Source: Spodoptera frugiperda
Lineage: Eukaryota > Arthropoda > Insecta > Lepidoptera > Noctuidae
Assembly (NCBI RefSeq): GCF_023101765.2
Contig: NC_064237.1
Coordinates: 434,001 to 498,000, forward strand
Direction: 5' to 3'
DNA length: 64,000 nt
Every line of letters begins with the position of its first letter. Within the stretch, counting starts at the first letter, position 1. Under the pieces are notes generated by a model. The model was not told the DNA's origin. It searched no databases and saw only the letters and a list, made by a program, of their open reading frames with translations. Position numbers and translations under genes: made by a program. This document shows, piece by piece, positions 42,325 through 55,132 of the stretch.

Positions 42325-45300
42325 GAATAATAAGGCACTAAAATGGTGACTTTACCAAGATATTTTGAAAATTGATACTAAACGCAATATAAATGATCTA
42401 AACAACTTATACACAAGATTAGATAGTTTTAGGTCACCTTTGGATAAAGTCAACTTTCGTGACAGAAGGGAAGCCTTATCATATACCAACTAGATTTTGA
42501 CACCGGTGCCTAAGGCCGTGAGGTTAACCGTCGTGTTTGTACATTAATAGACCAACAACTAATTAGTTCCTGTATGTGAAATTCGAGTCTCCGTAGTACA
42601 AGGAGCGAAGTTTGTACAAGTGTCGCGACGGCAGCGCGGCAGGCTGACGGAACCGTTTAGCATTAACTCATAGGTACCTCTTCAATGAGTATATTTAAGC
42701 TATTATGTAAAAACGACTGGTTGTAATTAATTACTATGTTTTTCGGCTTGCTTACGTAAGTATTTGACGAGGAACACGACCAGTTTCAAGCTATGCTTGA
42801 GGCTTATGTTCATGAGCAGCATTCTGCGACAAACGACAGTTGCAATTTTTGCCAACGTTTTAGCAGGTTTCTTAGTAGTACATTGATGAGTCACACATTA
42901 ATGAACCTGTTTAAGACCAGAGTCTTATACATATTTCTTAACTCCTTAACTTCCTCTACAACAGTTAGTGTATTTAGGTACAGTCATAACTTGAATCAAC
43001 AACCAGCAACTACTGCACAACTATCTCACGACTATCGTTACCAAAACCTGTAGTATAGAGTCACGAAAGTAAAGCCACAGTACGAACATAGTTTGGAAGC
43101 CGGAGCGAAGCCGAGGCATCCGGCGCCGGGACAAACGATGCGACCCCTCGCTTTTAAAACTAGGACTTTACTTACACTCCAGGAATGCACTAACTTTCGG
43201 GATAGATCGCGGAAATTATCTGTCAAGATTCCCAGTTAAATATACTTAACTAGTTAGCTTGAGTTGATGGATACGATTAAGTTTTTCATTGATTTTTGGT
43301 AGTTTCATTGTACTTCTATATTATAGAATTTCTATAAATAGACTTGTAAAGCCTTAGACTGACCTCTATCTGGTTGTTAAGTAAGTCAGTTGTACCCTTG
43401 ACTTACTTTACAGTTATACCCACTACGTAAAAATAATGTTCAACCGCCAGACATATAAATTTTACTAGGTACATTTAATAATAAAAAATCGCAATAAGGA
43501 ACCTTTCACTTGGCACGACTTTGTCTAGATTTCACTACTTTTTTAGAGATAAACAAGCAGCTCCATCGAGACTAGTCTAGTTTTATACAGAATGTTTTAG
43601 GTAGGATGTTATTTCATAACGAAACCTTTTCAAATACCATACTTAAATAAAAATCTAAAAATGTAGCACCGGAACGAATTACATTCACAAAAAAAGACAA
43701 AATTTATGATTGCTACATTAGTTTTTGAAGTGTGGGCATTAAGCGTGATTATACAAATCGGCCATTGTGACGTCATTTTATTTCATCAACACGGTGCTAT
43801 CTAAAACGTGGAATGGACCATTAAACCGGTGTCAGAGCCGGCTAATGTGTCCACTGAGCCATTAGTGAACATTTAAAGTTCGGCTGTGATAAAGTAATTA
43901 TTTTTATTATTTTATGGCGTTTGGTGCCGGTAGAGTCGGATGTAATTTTGTCACCATCCCGGTTATAACTACACATTTGACATAGACCACATAGAAATGC
44001 TCTCTGATAAACGGGAACCATTTAAAGACATACACACACTTAAATAACACCGCTCCAACCCAGCAATTAACTTGTCATTTAAATTTGAACTTTAAATTGT
44101 ATGTATCGCGGGCTTCCAGCGAGCTTAACGCTCGCCGACAACCAGGCGCAAGTAAAAAATCGTTTCATTGTGCGCTTTCAGCTCGTTGTCAGCGCGCTGG
44201 CAGCTAGTGGCAACCAAAATTCGAATCCACGCCGTACCGAGCCATGCTCAATGTTTTGATACCTTTAAACTGCAATCTCCAATCTACAGACCTGCTAAGC
44301 GTAAAGATTGTGACATATATTTTACTTAGTCCAGCGCTAGACCGTCACCATATTGATGTTGATAGTAATTATTTTAATATCAATCTGTGATTACTATCCG
44401 ACGTCCATGTTACCATTAAATGATAATGGTAATGATAAGTTCGATGTACTAGCTGGTGTGTGTTGATAGTGCGTTTATTGGTTCATATCGACAAATCTGA
44501 TCATTACTGTAATTGCTTTATTTCCCTAAAAGGGTCAATAAAGTTTTTTTTATGTTCGATAAACAATTATACATTTTTAGTACTTAAAATAAACCAAAGT
44601 CAAAATCAAAATTATTTATACACTAAGTAGACACTTTTAAACGGCAAAGCAAATATTAAAATATGAAAATCTTTTATTTTCCCATTAATAATTGTCGATG
44701 TTAATATAGATTTATTAACATTAAGTATAAATAGAATTGCATTAAAAAAAAAGGAATCAAGCTAAAATTAAGAACCAGTAGATTTAGGTACCACGATAGC
44801 AACGAGATTTAGGTAATCGTATTTTTCATTGAATTTACTGTTTTTATACATCGTTAACTCGATAATTACCAAGCCACTGTTTCAGGACTAAAACAAGGAG
44901 CAATAACACACCTTTAATTAAAATACTAATAATTCCACAAAGATCTATTAATTAGAATTAACTAGGTATTTCATAGACTTGGTTCAACCAGAAAAATTAA
45001 TTGAAAAAAATTTAACTGACACCTTCTATTTAATAAGCTTTTGTTTCCCGTTTTTCTTTTTAAATGAAATACAGCCAGTGGGAGCCTACATTTTGGGCCC
45101 TTAATTAAAATCTCCCTGACAGTAAATGTATATTAAAATCCGTCAGAATCTGTTAGTAGAAGAAAAAATAGAAAAAACAAAATGTTATAAACGTAAACGC
45201 GCTGAAGGATTACTGGATGAAATATTAATATTAAATTTCTAGAATATTTTTAGTAACACTACTTTCTAGATTTATTTATTTTTTGCGTGGGTTATTCATA

Positions 45301-45360
45301 ATCTTTGTTAATAATACAAGCACTAAGAATATACAGTAAAACATTATATTTTAAATGTCA
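42325..45360. other. Unassigned 3-kb stretch
   Basis: Contains TGACGTCA at 43768-43775 and a structured GC-rich segment at about 44107-44220 with GCGAGCTTAACGCTCGC and further imperfect inverted pairs (possible MITE). A GC-rich patch at 43095-43155 resembles repeat debris. No gene supported. Confidence 0.35.
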
Positions 45361-45364
45361 TCAC

Positions 45365-45655
45365 TTCACATCAACAGCCTATAAGTGGTCACTGCTGGTC
45401 AAAGGCCTTTTCATACACAGAGAAAGAGTTTGAGCATTAATCACCACGCTTGCTCAATGTGGGTTAACATTTTCAAACTTATAATTAGGAAATATAAGCC
45501 CATGTTTCCTCTTGATGTTTTCCTTCACCGTTTGTCATCTTGTATCTAAATAATCTTAGAAAATACATATATGTAACTCGGAAAAAATCACATTGGTAGT
45601 TTGTTTCAAAAGCTCTCACTCTCACGCTCTCATTCAAGAGAAGCGGATGTCTTAA
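45365..45655 (-). repeat. Family C SINE
   Basis: TCAACAGCCTATAAGTGGTC, TTGAGCATTAATCACCACGC, GTTTCCTCTTGATGTTTTCC and CGGAAAAAATCACATTGG in minus orientation, with the head degenerate. Confidence 0.8.
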
Positions 45656-46029
45656 ATCTAATAGTCACCGTGACATCGTTATCATTTAAAATGTAAAAAC
45701 ATTATAATTATTTAGGTTTTGTATGTAAAATTTAAAGGCATACTGTTAACAAACCACTTCTTAAACAAAATTAAACGTTCTATATTCATAGTCTAACCAC
45801 AAAAGCTTTAAGCGATCGTAAAAAAGTGCAACAACAATTTTGGCACATAAAACCGGTGCAAAAAACCGGTCGTTTATTAAAAAAGAAAGGCCATAACTTG
45901 CAAGACATGCATTAAAACAATGTACCGGAAACAGTGGCTCGTCCATAAATATTGTACACTCAGCAACGTTATTTGGTATGCAGGTAACAGAATATTGTCA
46001 AGTGACGACAGAATAGATTAAAATTGATA

Positions 46030-46245
46030 CATCATCATATCAACAGCCTATTAAAATCCCACTTCTCGCATGGTTGGAGCATTAATCACCAAGCTTATTC
46101 AATGTGGGTTGGCGAATTCAAAGGAATAATTAAAAATTATAGGCCTAGGCTTCGCCGGTAGTCAGTGGTGTCTAAATAATAAAATAATCTTAGAAAGTAC
46201 GTATAACTCAGGAAAAGTTCCATTGGTGCTTGCTGTTGGTAAGTT
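46030..46245 (-). repeat. Family C SINE, left part of a split copy
   Basis: TCAACAGCCTATTAAAATCC, GAGCATTAATCACCAAGC, AGTCAGTGGTGTCTAAATAA and TTGGTGCTTGCTGTTGGTAA run up to the point where the LINE tail begins. The head resumes at 47329. Confidence 0.8.
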
Positions 46246-47328
46246 CATAATTCATAATTCTTTATTGCAAATCCACAATGTATAGATAAGATGGTAATAT
46301 AAATAACATGGTAGCAATCGTGGACCCTGATGGGCACAGCAAATAGTAAATTAGAAAATTAAAAGAGAGGAAGGCGTTGTATATAAGTATAGAATTATTT
46401 GTTTATGCTCAAGTATTCATATTCCTTTTCAATGTATGTATAGGTACTATTGTTATTATGTTTGTATTTTTAGTAGGTGTTTACATATAAGTATATTTTT
46501 GTACATTATTTTGTTAGTTTATCCGTTCTAAATTTATTATATTTATTTTATTGTATTATTTATATTTGTGATTGTATTGAATATTTTATAATTTTTTGTT
46601 ACAATTGAATATTTTGTTGTTAATTTTTTATATATTTAAGCGACTTTTATATGTATTACGTATTTATATATTATTCATTATATTTGTATTATATGTTATA
46701 TGTATTATATGTATGGGTTTTAGCAGGAAAAGGTGTTTGTTAATATGATTATTAACAAACACCTGATATTTCTTTATAATCAATATTTTCATGTTATTTG
46801 TTTATCCGCAAGATATTCACTGATCGTGTAGTAGGCTTTATTAATTAATATTTGCTTTAGGGTGTTTAGGAACTTCGTGTAGTTAGGCTCATCTTTTATT
46901 TTGTTGGGTAATTTATTATATATTTTGATGCACATTACATATGGGCTATTTGAGTGTAGTGTCATGTTGGATGTAGGTAGCATAAGCATGTTTTTGTGTC
47001 TTAGTGATCTATTTGTGTGTCTGTCTCCGCGCTTTGTAAAGAAGGTAGAGTATCTCCTAACGAATTTACATATTTCTAGAATATAAATGCATGGTAACGT
47101 AAGTATTTTATGTTTTTGGAAATATGGTTTACAACTGTCTGTTTGTTCAATGTTTGTAAGTATTCGGATTAGTTTTTTTTGTTGTATGAAGAGTGATGGT
47201 GCGTCAGTGCTGTTACCCCACATGATGATGCCGTAGCTAAGTCGGGAGTGGGCGTAAGCATAATAAGCACTCAATGCAGTTGGTAGGTCTGTGGTTATTT
47301 TTAATTCTCGAAAAGCGTAAGTGAATTA
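46246..47328 (-). mobile_element. 5'-truncated LINE (jockey-superfamily type) inside family C SINE
   Basis: A 1083-bp insert flanked by AAGTT (46241-46245 and 47329-47333). Its left end is a GAATTAT-repeat tail in minus orientation (ATAAAGAATTATGAATTATG), as in many LINE 3' ends. A very AT-rich 3' region and ORF2 sequence follow. It interrupts the family C SINE exactly between GTTGGT and TCGAACC. Confidence 0.85.
46789..47328 (-). pseudogene. LINE ORF2 C-terminal fragment
   Basis: Open on minus from the 5' truncation point (FRELKITTDLPTALSAYYAY) to the stop at 46789. It carries HSRLSYGIIMWGNST, QQKKLIRIL, CKPYFQKHKILTLPCIYILE and YNKLPNKIKDE. This is the conserved post-RT region of insect jockey/CR1-like LINEs. 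There are no internal stops, so the fragment is young, but RT and endonuclease are missing. Confidence 0.85.
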
Positions 47329-47395
47329 AAGTTTCGAACCTCATGCATGAGAAACAGGCGTCTTAAACCTCCAGGCTACCATGACATTGATACAC
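47329..47395 (-). repeat. Family C SINE, head of the split copy
   Basis: GTTTCGAACCTCATGCATGA, GAAACAGGCGTCTTAAACCT and CCAGGCTACCATGAC complete the tRNA-like head of the SINE cut at 46245. Confidence 0.8.
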
Positions 47396-47689
47396 TTCTC
47401 ACTTTCCCTACCCTTCACAAGGGTGTCGTAAGGTTTGCGAAAGGAACTGTATATTTAACAGGGACCAGATAGCATCCTCTGATAAACCTGATCCTACTAT
47501 AGTGTGATACCTAATCTACCTGCCAAGCAAAGTGATTAAGGCAAACCCTTTTTTCCTTGAAGACGCTCACAGCTCAGCGATGTACCCACCTGGACAGATG
47601 CTGAAGTTGGAGTAAGCAAGTAAAGATTTAATCAGTATAGATATAGTAGCTGCTATTGTACTAATATTGTATGCTTTAAACAAATTCAA

Positions 47690-47850
47690 ATATTTTTAAT
47701 TGACTCCAATAAAAGGTATTTTCTGAGTTTATCTGTATGTATGTATGTTTGTGGGACGATACCGGACTTTCAGACATAGGTAAAATTTCTAGAGATATTA
47801 CCTGACTGACAAAAAATAGGGGCGGTAAAGAAAATAAGAGGCTGTCTACT
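47690..47850 (+). repeat. Family G repeat
   Basis: TATGTATGTATGTTTGTGGG, ATTTCTAGAGATATTACC and GGGGCGGTAAAGAAAATAAG parallel the copy at 9.6 kb. Confidence 0.5.
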
Positions 47851-48204
47851 TGTTTAAAAAAGTTATTGTCATTATTAGTCGACTCAGTAACCAAACAAAA
47901 GAAAATAAAAATTAATATTTGTTTTTCTTACCTGTATACCAAATAACTTGCCTGACTGTACATCGCGTGTTATCCCCGCATAGCATAGCTTTGTCTACTA
48001 CCAGCCTTTAAACACGTGCTGAATTAAAGAGAGCTGTAAATTGTCTTTAAAAATACTGTAATTTTTACTTTAAACGTGTGTTTTAGGTAAAAACTTGGCA
48101 CGTTTTGTGTTTGGAGAAAGTAATACACGTAAGTTGGGCTAGATAAGGTACGTTTATAACTTATAGTGTCTGCTACCTAAAAAAATCTTGTATTATAGAT
48201 GGGT

Positions 48205-48425
48205 GATATATACCAATGAGTTATATGCACTTTCTAGGATCATCTAGATACCACTGACAAACGGTGAAGGAAAACATCGTGAATCTGGGCTTATAATTTC
48301 TAACAATAAGTTTGAAATCACCAACCCACATTGAGCAAGCGTGATAATCAATGCTCAAACCTTCTCCGTTCGAAAAGAGGTTTTTGGTCAGCAGTGGCAA
48401 CTTATAGGCTGTTGATATGATGTGA
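48205..48425 (+). repeat. Family C SINE, 5'-truncated
   Basis: GATACCACTGACAAACGGTG, AAGGAAAACATCGTGA, TTGAGCAAGCGTGATAATCA, CTTCTCCGTTCG and TTATAGGCTGTTGATATGA. Lacks the tRNA head. Confidence 0.8.
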
Positions 48426-51208
48426 TATAGGGTCGGAATAAATGGTACATACAGAATTACAATCAGCTATTTATACATAAATTGTAACCAATCATACACA
48501 TACACGAAACACTAATTTTCTTTTTGTACTACATACTTTGAAAGCATCAACTGACACAATTTTATTTATAAAACATTTATTTTACCTAAAATATGTGTTC
48601 TATTCATGAAAAAAAGCAACACATAAATAATAGATACAACCTGTAATCTCACCATCTTGTCAGCTAAAAATGTTCACAAAAATCTACATCTACAGGGAAT
48701 ACTCAGACTAAAATATCGTACAAATAAAATTGAGAGAGAGAACCATACAATATAATTCTAAGAACATCTTAATGTCTGTACAAAGAAACTGTAATGTATT
48801 TAGTATTTACTCACGTTAAATAATAAGAGAAATTCTTTTGAAATTATTGTGTAAACAAGATGTACCGCTGAATACCGGGTGTGAGCAAACTTGGTTACTT
48901 TCACCCTTTGTTTTACTTACTAAGTGCTTTGAAAGTAAGTTCTATATATTTTAAAATGTTAAGTCAATACCTTTTATACGCCTGCGTCTGTTAAATGGGG
49001 CTAAGTTTGTGACTAATTGGACTATTATACCTGCTTGCAGTCTGTGTTGGTGCGATAGAGAAAGTTGGTATTCTTTGGGGATAATACATGCTTGTGGGGC
49101 ATATCACACTATACCAGACCATAGTATGGTATGATATATTATGGTGTGCAATAATACACTGATTGCTCGCTTATTGTTAACAGCAACATGTCTTATCAAA
49201 ATATCGTCAGAATCTAGTATGAATGTAAAAAATTAAAGACAAAAGCTAATATTCAGGCAATATCAATATGATTCGAATGTGAGAATTGTATTAAACACAT
49301 CAGAAATTAAAATTGACAAAAAAAAAACAGATGATTATTAAATAAATTTTACTTTCCTGATAAAAGACAAGACAAAATTGAAAAATACACCAGAAACCGC
49401 AACACATCATCTTCGTTCCCACATAATAATAAAATTCAATTACCTATTTACTCCACAGCAGAAAAAAATGAGATTTCTTTAAACGGATCCCCTGCATCTT
49501 TGCCGCGACGTAAATCCAATTCTTGTAGCCCAGCACTCCCAGCAGTGGGAATTATCGTCCGCTGCATAATTGGTTCAGAGCATCTGCATATAAATGACAC
49601 GCTAGTGTATGCAAATTATATTTTTTGTCCCTTTCTACGTTTATAAGGTGAGTTGGAATTATGATTTTTTGTCTCATTCTTACCTTATTATGTTAGGTAA
49701 CAGTATTGTATGCTTGTGTGTGTGTGTGTTATTCCACATGTGCTGCGTAAAAAGTGGAAGAATTTAATAGGGACCGGGGAGACTTAAAATAGGATAAAGG
49801 TGTATGCACTGTGCGATCAACACGCCCCTTCCTATAAAATCAGATCAGTAAGTAACATTGGATTCACTGTCTAGTGATTAGGCTCTTTGTCAATATCATC
49901 TATATCAATAAAGCAACAGTTTGTGATAGTATTCTAACTTGACTAGTAGCGTGAAATTCACAAAATACATCGATAGAAACTTAATAGACTTAATAAACCT
50001 AAGTCAAAGTCAAAATCAAAGCATTTATTTCAATTAATCCTTTATCCCCATTAAAATTACTGCAAACACATTAACTTAGTAGTAACTTTAAGATACTTAA
50101 TAAAAATATACAAATAAAACATAAATAAACATTACTTATTTACCTACATTATGTTTCCTGATAAAAAAGCAAGGCTTTAATACAACGAGCAGGAAGTACG
50201 TGAAGTATTGTTATGTACATAATTCATAAACAGTTTACATTTACATAACTTAAAGCATTGTTGAATACTCTTCATATTTATTCGTATTTACTTTGTTTAG
50301 AGTAACTGGTAGAGTGACTACCGAGCAATGGACGTCGGCTTTAGTTCACAAGTCGGTGAAAGTATTATTGAATTACTAGCTTGTGCCAGCGACTATGCCC
50401 GCATCCCCGTGAGATATAAATTATACTATGTGTTATTCCAGAACATAACCTACCCTTTTTCCAAATTTCATCTCGATCACTGCAGCCGTTTTGACGTGAT
50501 TGAGAAACAAAACATACACACAAACACAAAATTGTGCATTTGTAATATTAATAAGATAAGATTTGATTGTATTGACAAGGAACTCGACTAGTTTCAGCTA
50601 GTGTAAGCCCCGGGCGCTGGTAATAATAAGACAAACTCATTTTTTTTTAAGTTCTGGCATATTTTTTTATACCCTGCTATCTTTCTTAATGGAAAGTTTG
50701 GAATTAGCTTACACTCAATCACTTTTGATTTATAATATAACCGATAAAGTGTACCTACATGTTCGAGGTTTAAAAGTAAAAATGTCCCATTCATTCACAC
50801 AGAGGTAACTTTACTACATTAACTTTCAGTTACATAAAATTTAAAATTAGCTAATACATTTTTGATACGTACAAACTGAAACTAGGTTAAAAACTAACCG
50901 GAGAGGCTCTTGTTAAGTTCTGAAAGAAACAGGTGGTTTTACTTATTAAAATTTCAGCCTGAAAACTAACTTTATAACTTCCGTGTATAATTTTAGTAAA
51001 ATATGGTCGATTCATTATAAATTTCAGCTAAGAATTGAAAGGTTAGACTGATTAAAATAGATTGGTTCATTGTGTAGGCATTTCCTTGATTAAGAATAGC
51101 TCATTATAATACTGAGTTTATTTATTTTCTTTATAGAATGATGTTTAATTTAAGCTAAAGCAACACGAAAATAAACGAGATACTCTGTAAATAATAATTA
51201 TTATGTTT
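48426..51208. other. Unassigned 2.8-kb stretch
   Basis: Contains a short TG run near 49720 and a decayed repeat segment at about 50455-50530 (CCAAATTTCATCTCGATCAC, GCCGTTTTGACGTGATTG). No gene supported; the 87-codon frame at 50328-50591 overlaps this repeat. Confidence 0.4.
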
Positions 51209-51386
51209 GACTGCACGGTTAGCGCGGTAGTTGGGCAACTGGCTGCCGTGCAGCGTGTAGCGGGTTCGGTTCCCGCACGGAGCCACATATGTGGTCCACA
51301 AAGTGTCATAATATGTATGTGAAATTGTATGTTTGTAAATGCTCCCAGAATACAGGAGAAAGTCCTAGTGTGGAGAAACGTTTAGA
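51209..51386 (+). repeat. Family A SINE
   Basis: GACTGCACGGTTAGCGCGGT, GGGCAACTGGCTGCCGTGCA, GCGGGTTCGGTTCCCGCACG and ACAGGAGAAAGTCCTAGTGT. The tRNA-like head is close to intact. Confidence 0.85.
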
Positions 51387-52660
51387 ATAATACATTAAAA
51401 TACTTTTTTTTTCAAATATGTATTAAGTACCTCTTGCATATTTTGTAGGCAACACGAAAATATTTGTTATTCAACATAATAAACAACAGACGAAAGGTGA
51501 TCTATTAATAGTCAAGACACTCTGTCCAATTTCCTTATTCCGTCACCAAAGCGTTCATAAAAGCAACATAACCCTAATATCCACTTGACCGACTTTAAGC
51601 TTTCCATTCACCGTCGCTAAGTATGATTTTTTGTTCAAATTGCTCAAAGTTAAGTGGAAAGTCGAATAACGGAAGAATCCGCCGAGTTTTCTTCTTGAGG
51701 GGACCAAAATATATTATTACTGTTTAATTCTCAGCCAAAATACGTAGTCTCTAATCTCGACGTACGAGGCTTATGAGATACTCGATTTTATTACGGATTT
51801 CTTGTGACGAAAATTGGAGTTGGTTTTTTTGAATTATAATCTTTTTTTGGCCTTAAGGGAGTCGAGGTTATACAAGAATTTTATTTTCATATTTATTATA
51901 ATTATGTCACGAGGAACTTGAATACGTTTAATATTGTTTATTATGAGGAGGCGTCTGTATTATCATGTTATTTATATGTAAGACTTTTTTTACTTTATTT
52001 CTGAATACTAAGTATTTGCGTAGTCTGAAATCGTGGGTCGTATTTAAGAAAATTATTATGTTATTAAACAGAAGTATGTTGTATAACCATTAGGAATAAA
52101 CTAACTATTAGGAACTAACGAAAAATTTAATAAAGCATATTATGTACTTTCGTAGAATAATCGATATGATATTATTATATATTATGTTACTGACAGATTG
52201 TAATAAAACCCGTACCTCGAAAATTGCCTTTAAACACATAAACGGTTACACATTACTTACATATTTTAAAGAGACCTAAACCAATTAAGTAGGGACTTTA
52301 CGCGGCCATTTAATTAATGAGCGGGGAAGGGAGAAGTGATCGTAGTGGCGGCTCGTGTAATGGTCCTATGGTATATCAAGCTAAGTGAGTTTTGATCGTA
52401 GGATAGTGGGCAGGCAGTGGTTACTTGGAGTGAATTTATGTTGAAGATGTTTTGGTGCTTTGCAGTCGTGTGACGAGGAATGTGGGAGAATGAGTGGGAA
52501 GTAAAAGGTTCTGATAGATGATGATGATGAATTGACCAGTCTGTTATCTATAACCTTTTGGTTTTATGAATATACTCTTGTGTCTGTGTCTAGTGCGTCT
52601 ACATAAATAGTCTTACTTTCCATTACACGTGTAAAAATTATTGTGAACTAACGTTCTGTG
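51387..52660. other. Unassigned stretch
   Basis: AT-rich. A short ATG-triplet run sits near 52518. No supported gene. Confidence 0.4.
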
Positions 52661-52666
52661 CCTGTT

Positions 52667-52746
52667 CAAACGAGAGCGCGTACGGTGCTTTGATTGGTCT
52701 GCTCAAATTAAGCAACCGATCAGAGGGCAGAACGCGCTCGTTTCGA
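52667..52746. repeat. Short foldback element
   Basis: CAAACGAGAGCGCGT and its imperfect complement ACGCGCTCGTTTCG enclose GCTTTGATTGG / CCGATCAGAGGGC, giving an almost fully self-complementary segment of about 80 bp. No flanking duplication was resolved. Confidence 0.55.
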
Positions 52747-54440
52747 TTTCGTTAAACGTAAAACAAACTCGTACTAAGCCCTCTAAAGTTTAGAATATAA
52801 TATCAAGATTTTCAGCAGTTTTGTTGCTACAAATAGTAAAGAAGAACCATATATGTATAGTACTTAGAAGCTACGATATTGTATTACTTTGTAAATAGGT
52901 CACATTAATAGGAACATAGGTCATTAACCTAGTAAAAATACAATTTAAATAATTGATGTCTCTTTTCACAATACTGAAAGTTTAATAAGACTGTCAATAT
53001 GGAAAATTATCTGGCAATTTCCTTGAATCGCTCGTGGCCTGGATATACTGATATATTGCATATTAAAATGCATTATATACCACGAACGGGAAGCAACCGC
53101 CATTTATATTGATAGAAAATATGCATGCGGGCTATTAATGTTGCATTTTTTATGGCTCGCGAATGTAACTGTTGGTTTATGCTTGCCAAAATAATTGTTT
53201 GTAGTCTTTTGTATATTGTTGGTTTACTATAGAAATACTATTGAATTGTAGACCTACAATTTTGTTAACATCAATGGTCAAATCCGTGTTCAGTAAACAT
53301 AAATATGGGATAATGGAGCTTCAATATTTATATTTAGACTTTTGATCAAATTCCTAAGTGTGTTCAGCATTTTCTGCTAAGTACATGGCCGTGGTTGTGT
53401 ATATAGGATCCTTTTGTTATATAAAAAGGCGTGATGTTGCGTTACGTCAAACAAAAACTCGAAGCGTCTGCAAATTTCGCGGCTTCGGCATTCGAAAGTA
53501 CACGGCTTTACAGAGCTCAATTTATTCAGATATTTACTGAATAAAGCTGGCATTTTACTAAAATCCTATTGAAGTACACTAGAGAACGTTCGAGAACCAA
53601 TCAACGTTTTTGGAGCTTCTGCTCTGTAGTAGATTGGGTTCGCCTTTTTACAATCAAATGCACAGGATAAGTGAAAAATGCACGAGCTGCTTAATGCAAT
53701 CAGTGCAGCCAAGGACCAGTTTAACTAGATGAGATGGGACGGAATCGTATTATCTGTTTACTTTTTTTGTATGGATTCTTAAACTGTTTTTAAGATTGAG
53801 TTTATTTGATCTATTACTAAGATCTTCACAGTTGTATTGCTTTCTCGCGAATGATTGATACAGATACTAGTTAGCAATTTTGTCTGTAATATTGGTTAGA
53901 TTGCAGGGAATAATAAAGATATGTGGATAGGGATATAAGTCGACTGGATGAGATGTGCAAATAAAATTATTAACAAAGCAATAAAAAATGACATACGTCA
54001 CCGCGTCTGCGCACCCTACTCATGATAAAGAGTCGTTCTGCTCATTAATTTACCTGAGTAAACCGTGATTTTTAGTTAATTTATTACGTCTCACGATAGT
54101 TATTACAAAAATAGGGCAACAAAAAATAAGTAAAAACATCAAGAAATTAATTACTGAAACAGAAGAATAGTCTCAAAGGGCCACTTCTGACAAATAAAAG
54201 AGTGCTAGATAAACTTTGAAGTAATCATTAAGTAAGTACTCCGAATGGATTCCCCGTCACGCCCACAGGACTTGTGTTTAAACATTCCAAGAAGACAAAG
54301 TTATTCCAATGGATGAATTTATTGGAAAACATGCGTGGGACTAATTGAATTGCAATTGGAACCTACGCGTTTTAATTATTCATATAATTGTCGCGAGTTA
54401 GGAAGTAAAGGGTAAAAGGTAAAAGGTGAATCTGAAACTG
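52747..54440. other. Unassigned 1.7-kb stretch
   Basis: No supported gene, RNA or repeat. Confidence 0.4.
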
Positions 54441-54612
54441 AAATACGAAGTGGTTATTTTTTATTGAGTGGGATAATCATCCAATGACTTCTCCCGCCTT
54501 GGGTGAGGCGAGAGGGAGGGTCAGATACTTACTGACTAAAAACCATCCCGTTTCTACTACTGCTTTTGAAAGCCGGAGCCCCGCTAGGCAGTCTGCAAAA
54601 TACGAAGTGGTT
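54441..54612 (-). repeat. Family D retroposon with 15-bp TSD
   Basis: AAATACGAAGTGGTT at 54441-54455 and 54598-54612 flanks a 142-bp minus-orientation insert (ATAATCATCCAATGACTTCT, CGCCTTGGGTGAGGCGAGAG, TTACTGACTAAAAACCATCC, GCCGGAGCCCCGC). Confidence 0.88.
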
Positions 54613-54764
54613 TTTAGTATATAATTACCATATTATACTGACTATATCATACTATGATATTCCTATGTGAGATAGTTATTATCTGTTTGTGAAGTGGACA
54701 TTAGTAAACAATCACGTGGACCTTTTTTATTACCGATTTACCAATTTATCTTTTCTGATTTATC

Positions 54765-54868
54765 TCCGGAGAGCAGAGGCAGAGGTACACATTACCGCAA
54801 GTAATGCGGCTATACAATGCACTTTTAACCATTTTTGTTACAAGTCCCATGTAATAGAGGGTGAGGGA
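54765..54868 (-). repeat. Family E SINE, 3' part
   Basis: AGGCAGAGGTACACATTACC, GCGGCTATACAATGCAC and TTACAAGTCCCATGTAATAG match the 2.85-kb copy. It is cut off where LINE coding sequence begins. Confidence 0.7.
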
Positions 54869-55132
54869 CTAATTCTAGTCCGTTTCATCATCGAACCACA
54901 AGACAATCGGCGAGGCGTCACCGTTTCATGGTGGATATCCCACCCCCTCGCACGAAGCGCTTCGCTTCAAGCTTCCTTGTGCGAACTGTGTTTCCTGATG
55001 GGTATAACCTGGGTGTCTTCAAAGCCCGAGTGAATAGGTTGCTTATGGGCAGACGTGCTCCATCGTAGGCCCCTTCATCACTTACCATCAGGTGAGATAG
55101 CGGCCAAACGTCGGCCCATTTAACAATAAAAA
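54869..55132 (+). pseudogene. LINE ORF2 C-terminus plus poly(A) tail
   Basis: Frame reads RTTRQSARRHRFMVDIPPPR, then FASSFLVRT, then VFPDGYNLGVFKARVNRLLM, a stop and a 3' UTR ending AATAAAAAAAAA. It is the same LINE family as 41936-42146 but lacks a 30-nt (10-codon) segment (AREWNSLPES in the other copy), so the deletion is in frame. Confidence 0.75.

Noticed and set aside
49715..49735. TG microsatellite
   Set aside because: Too short (about seven dinucleotides) to annotate as more than background.
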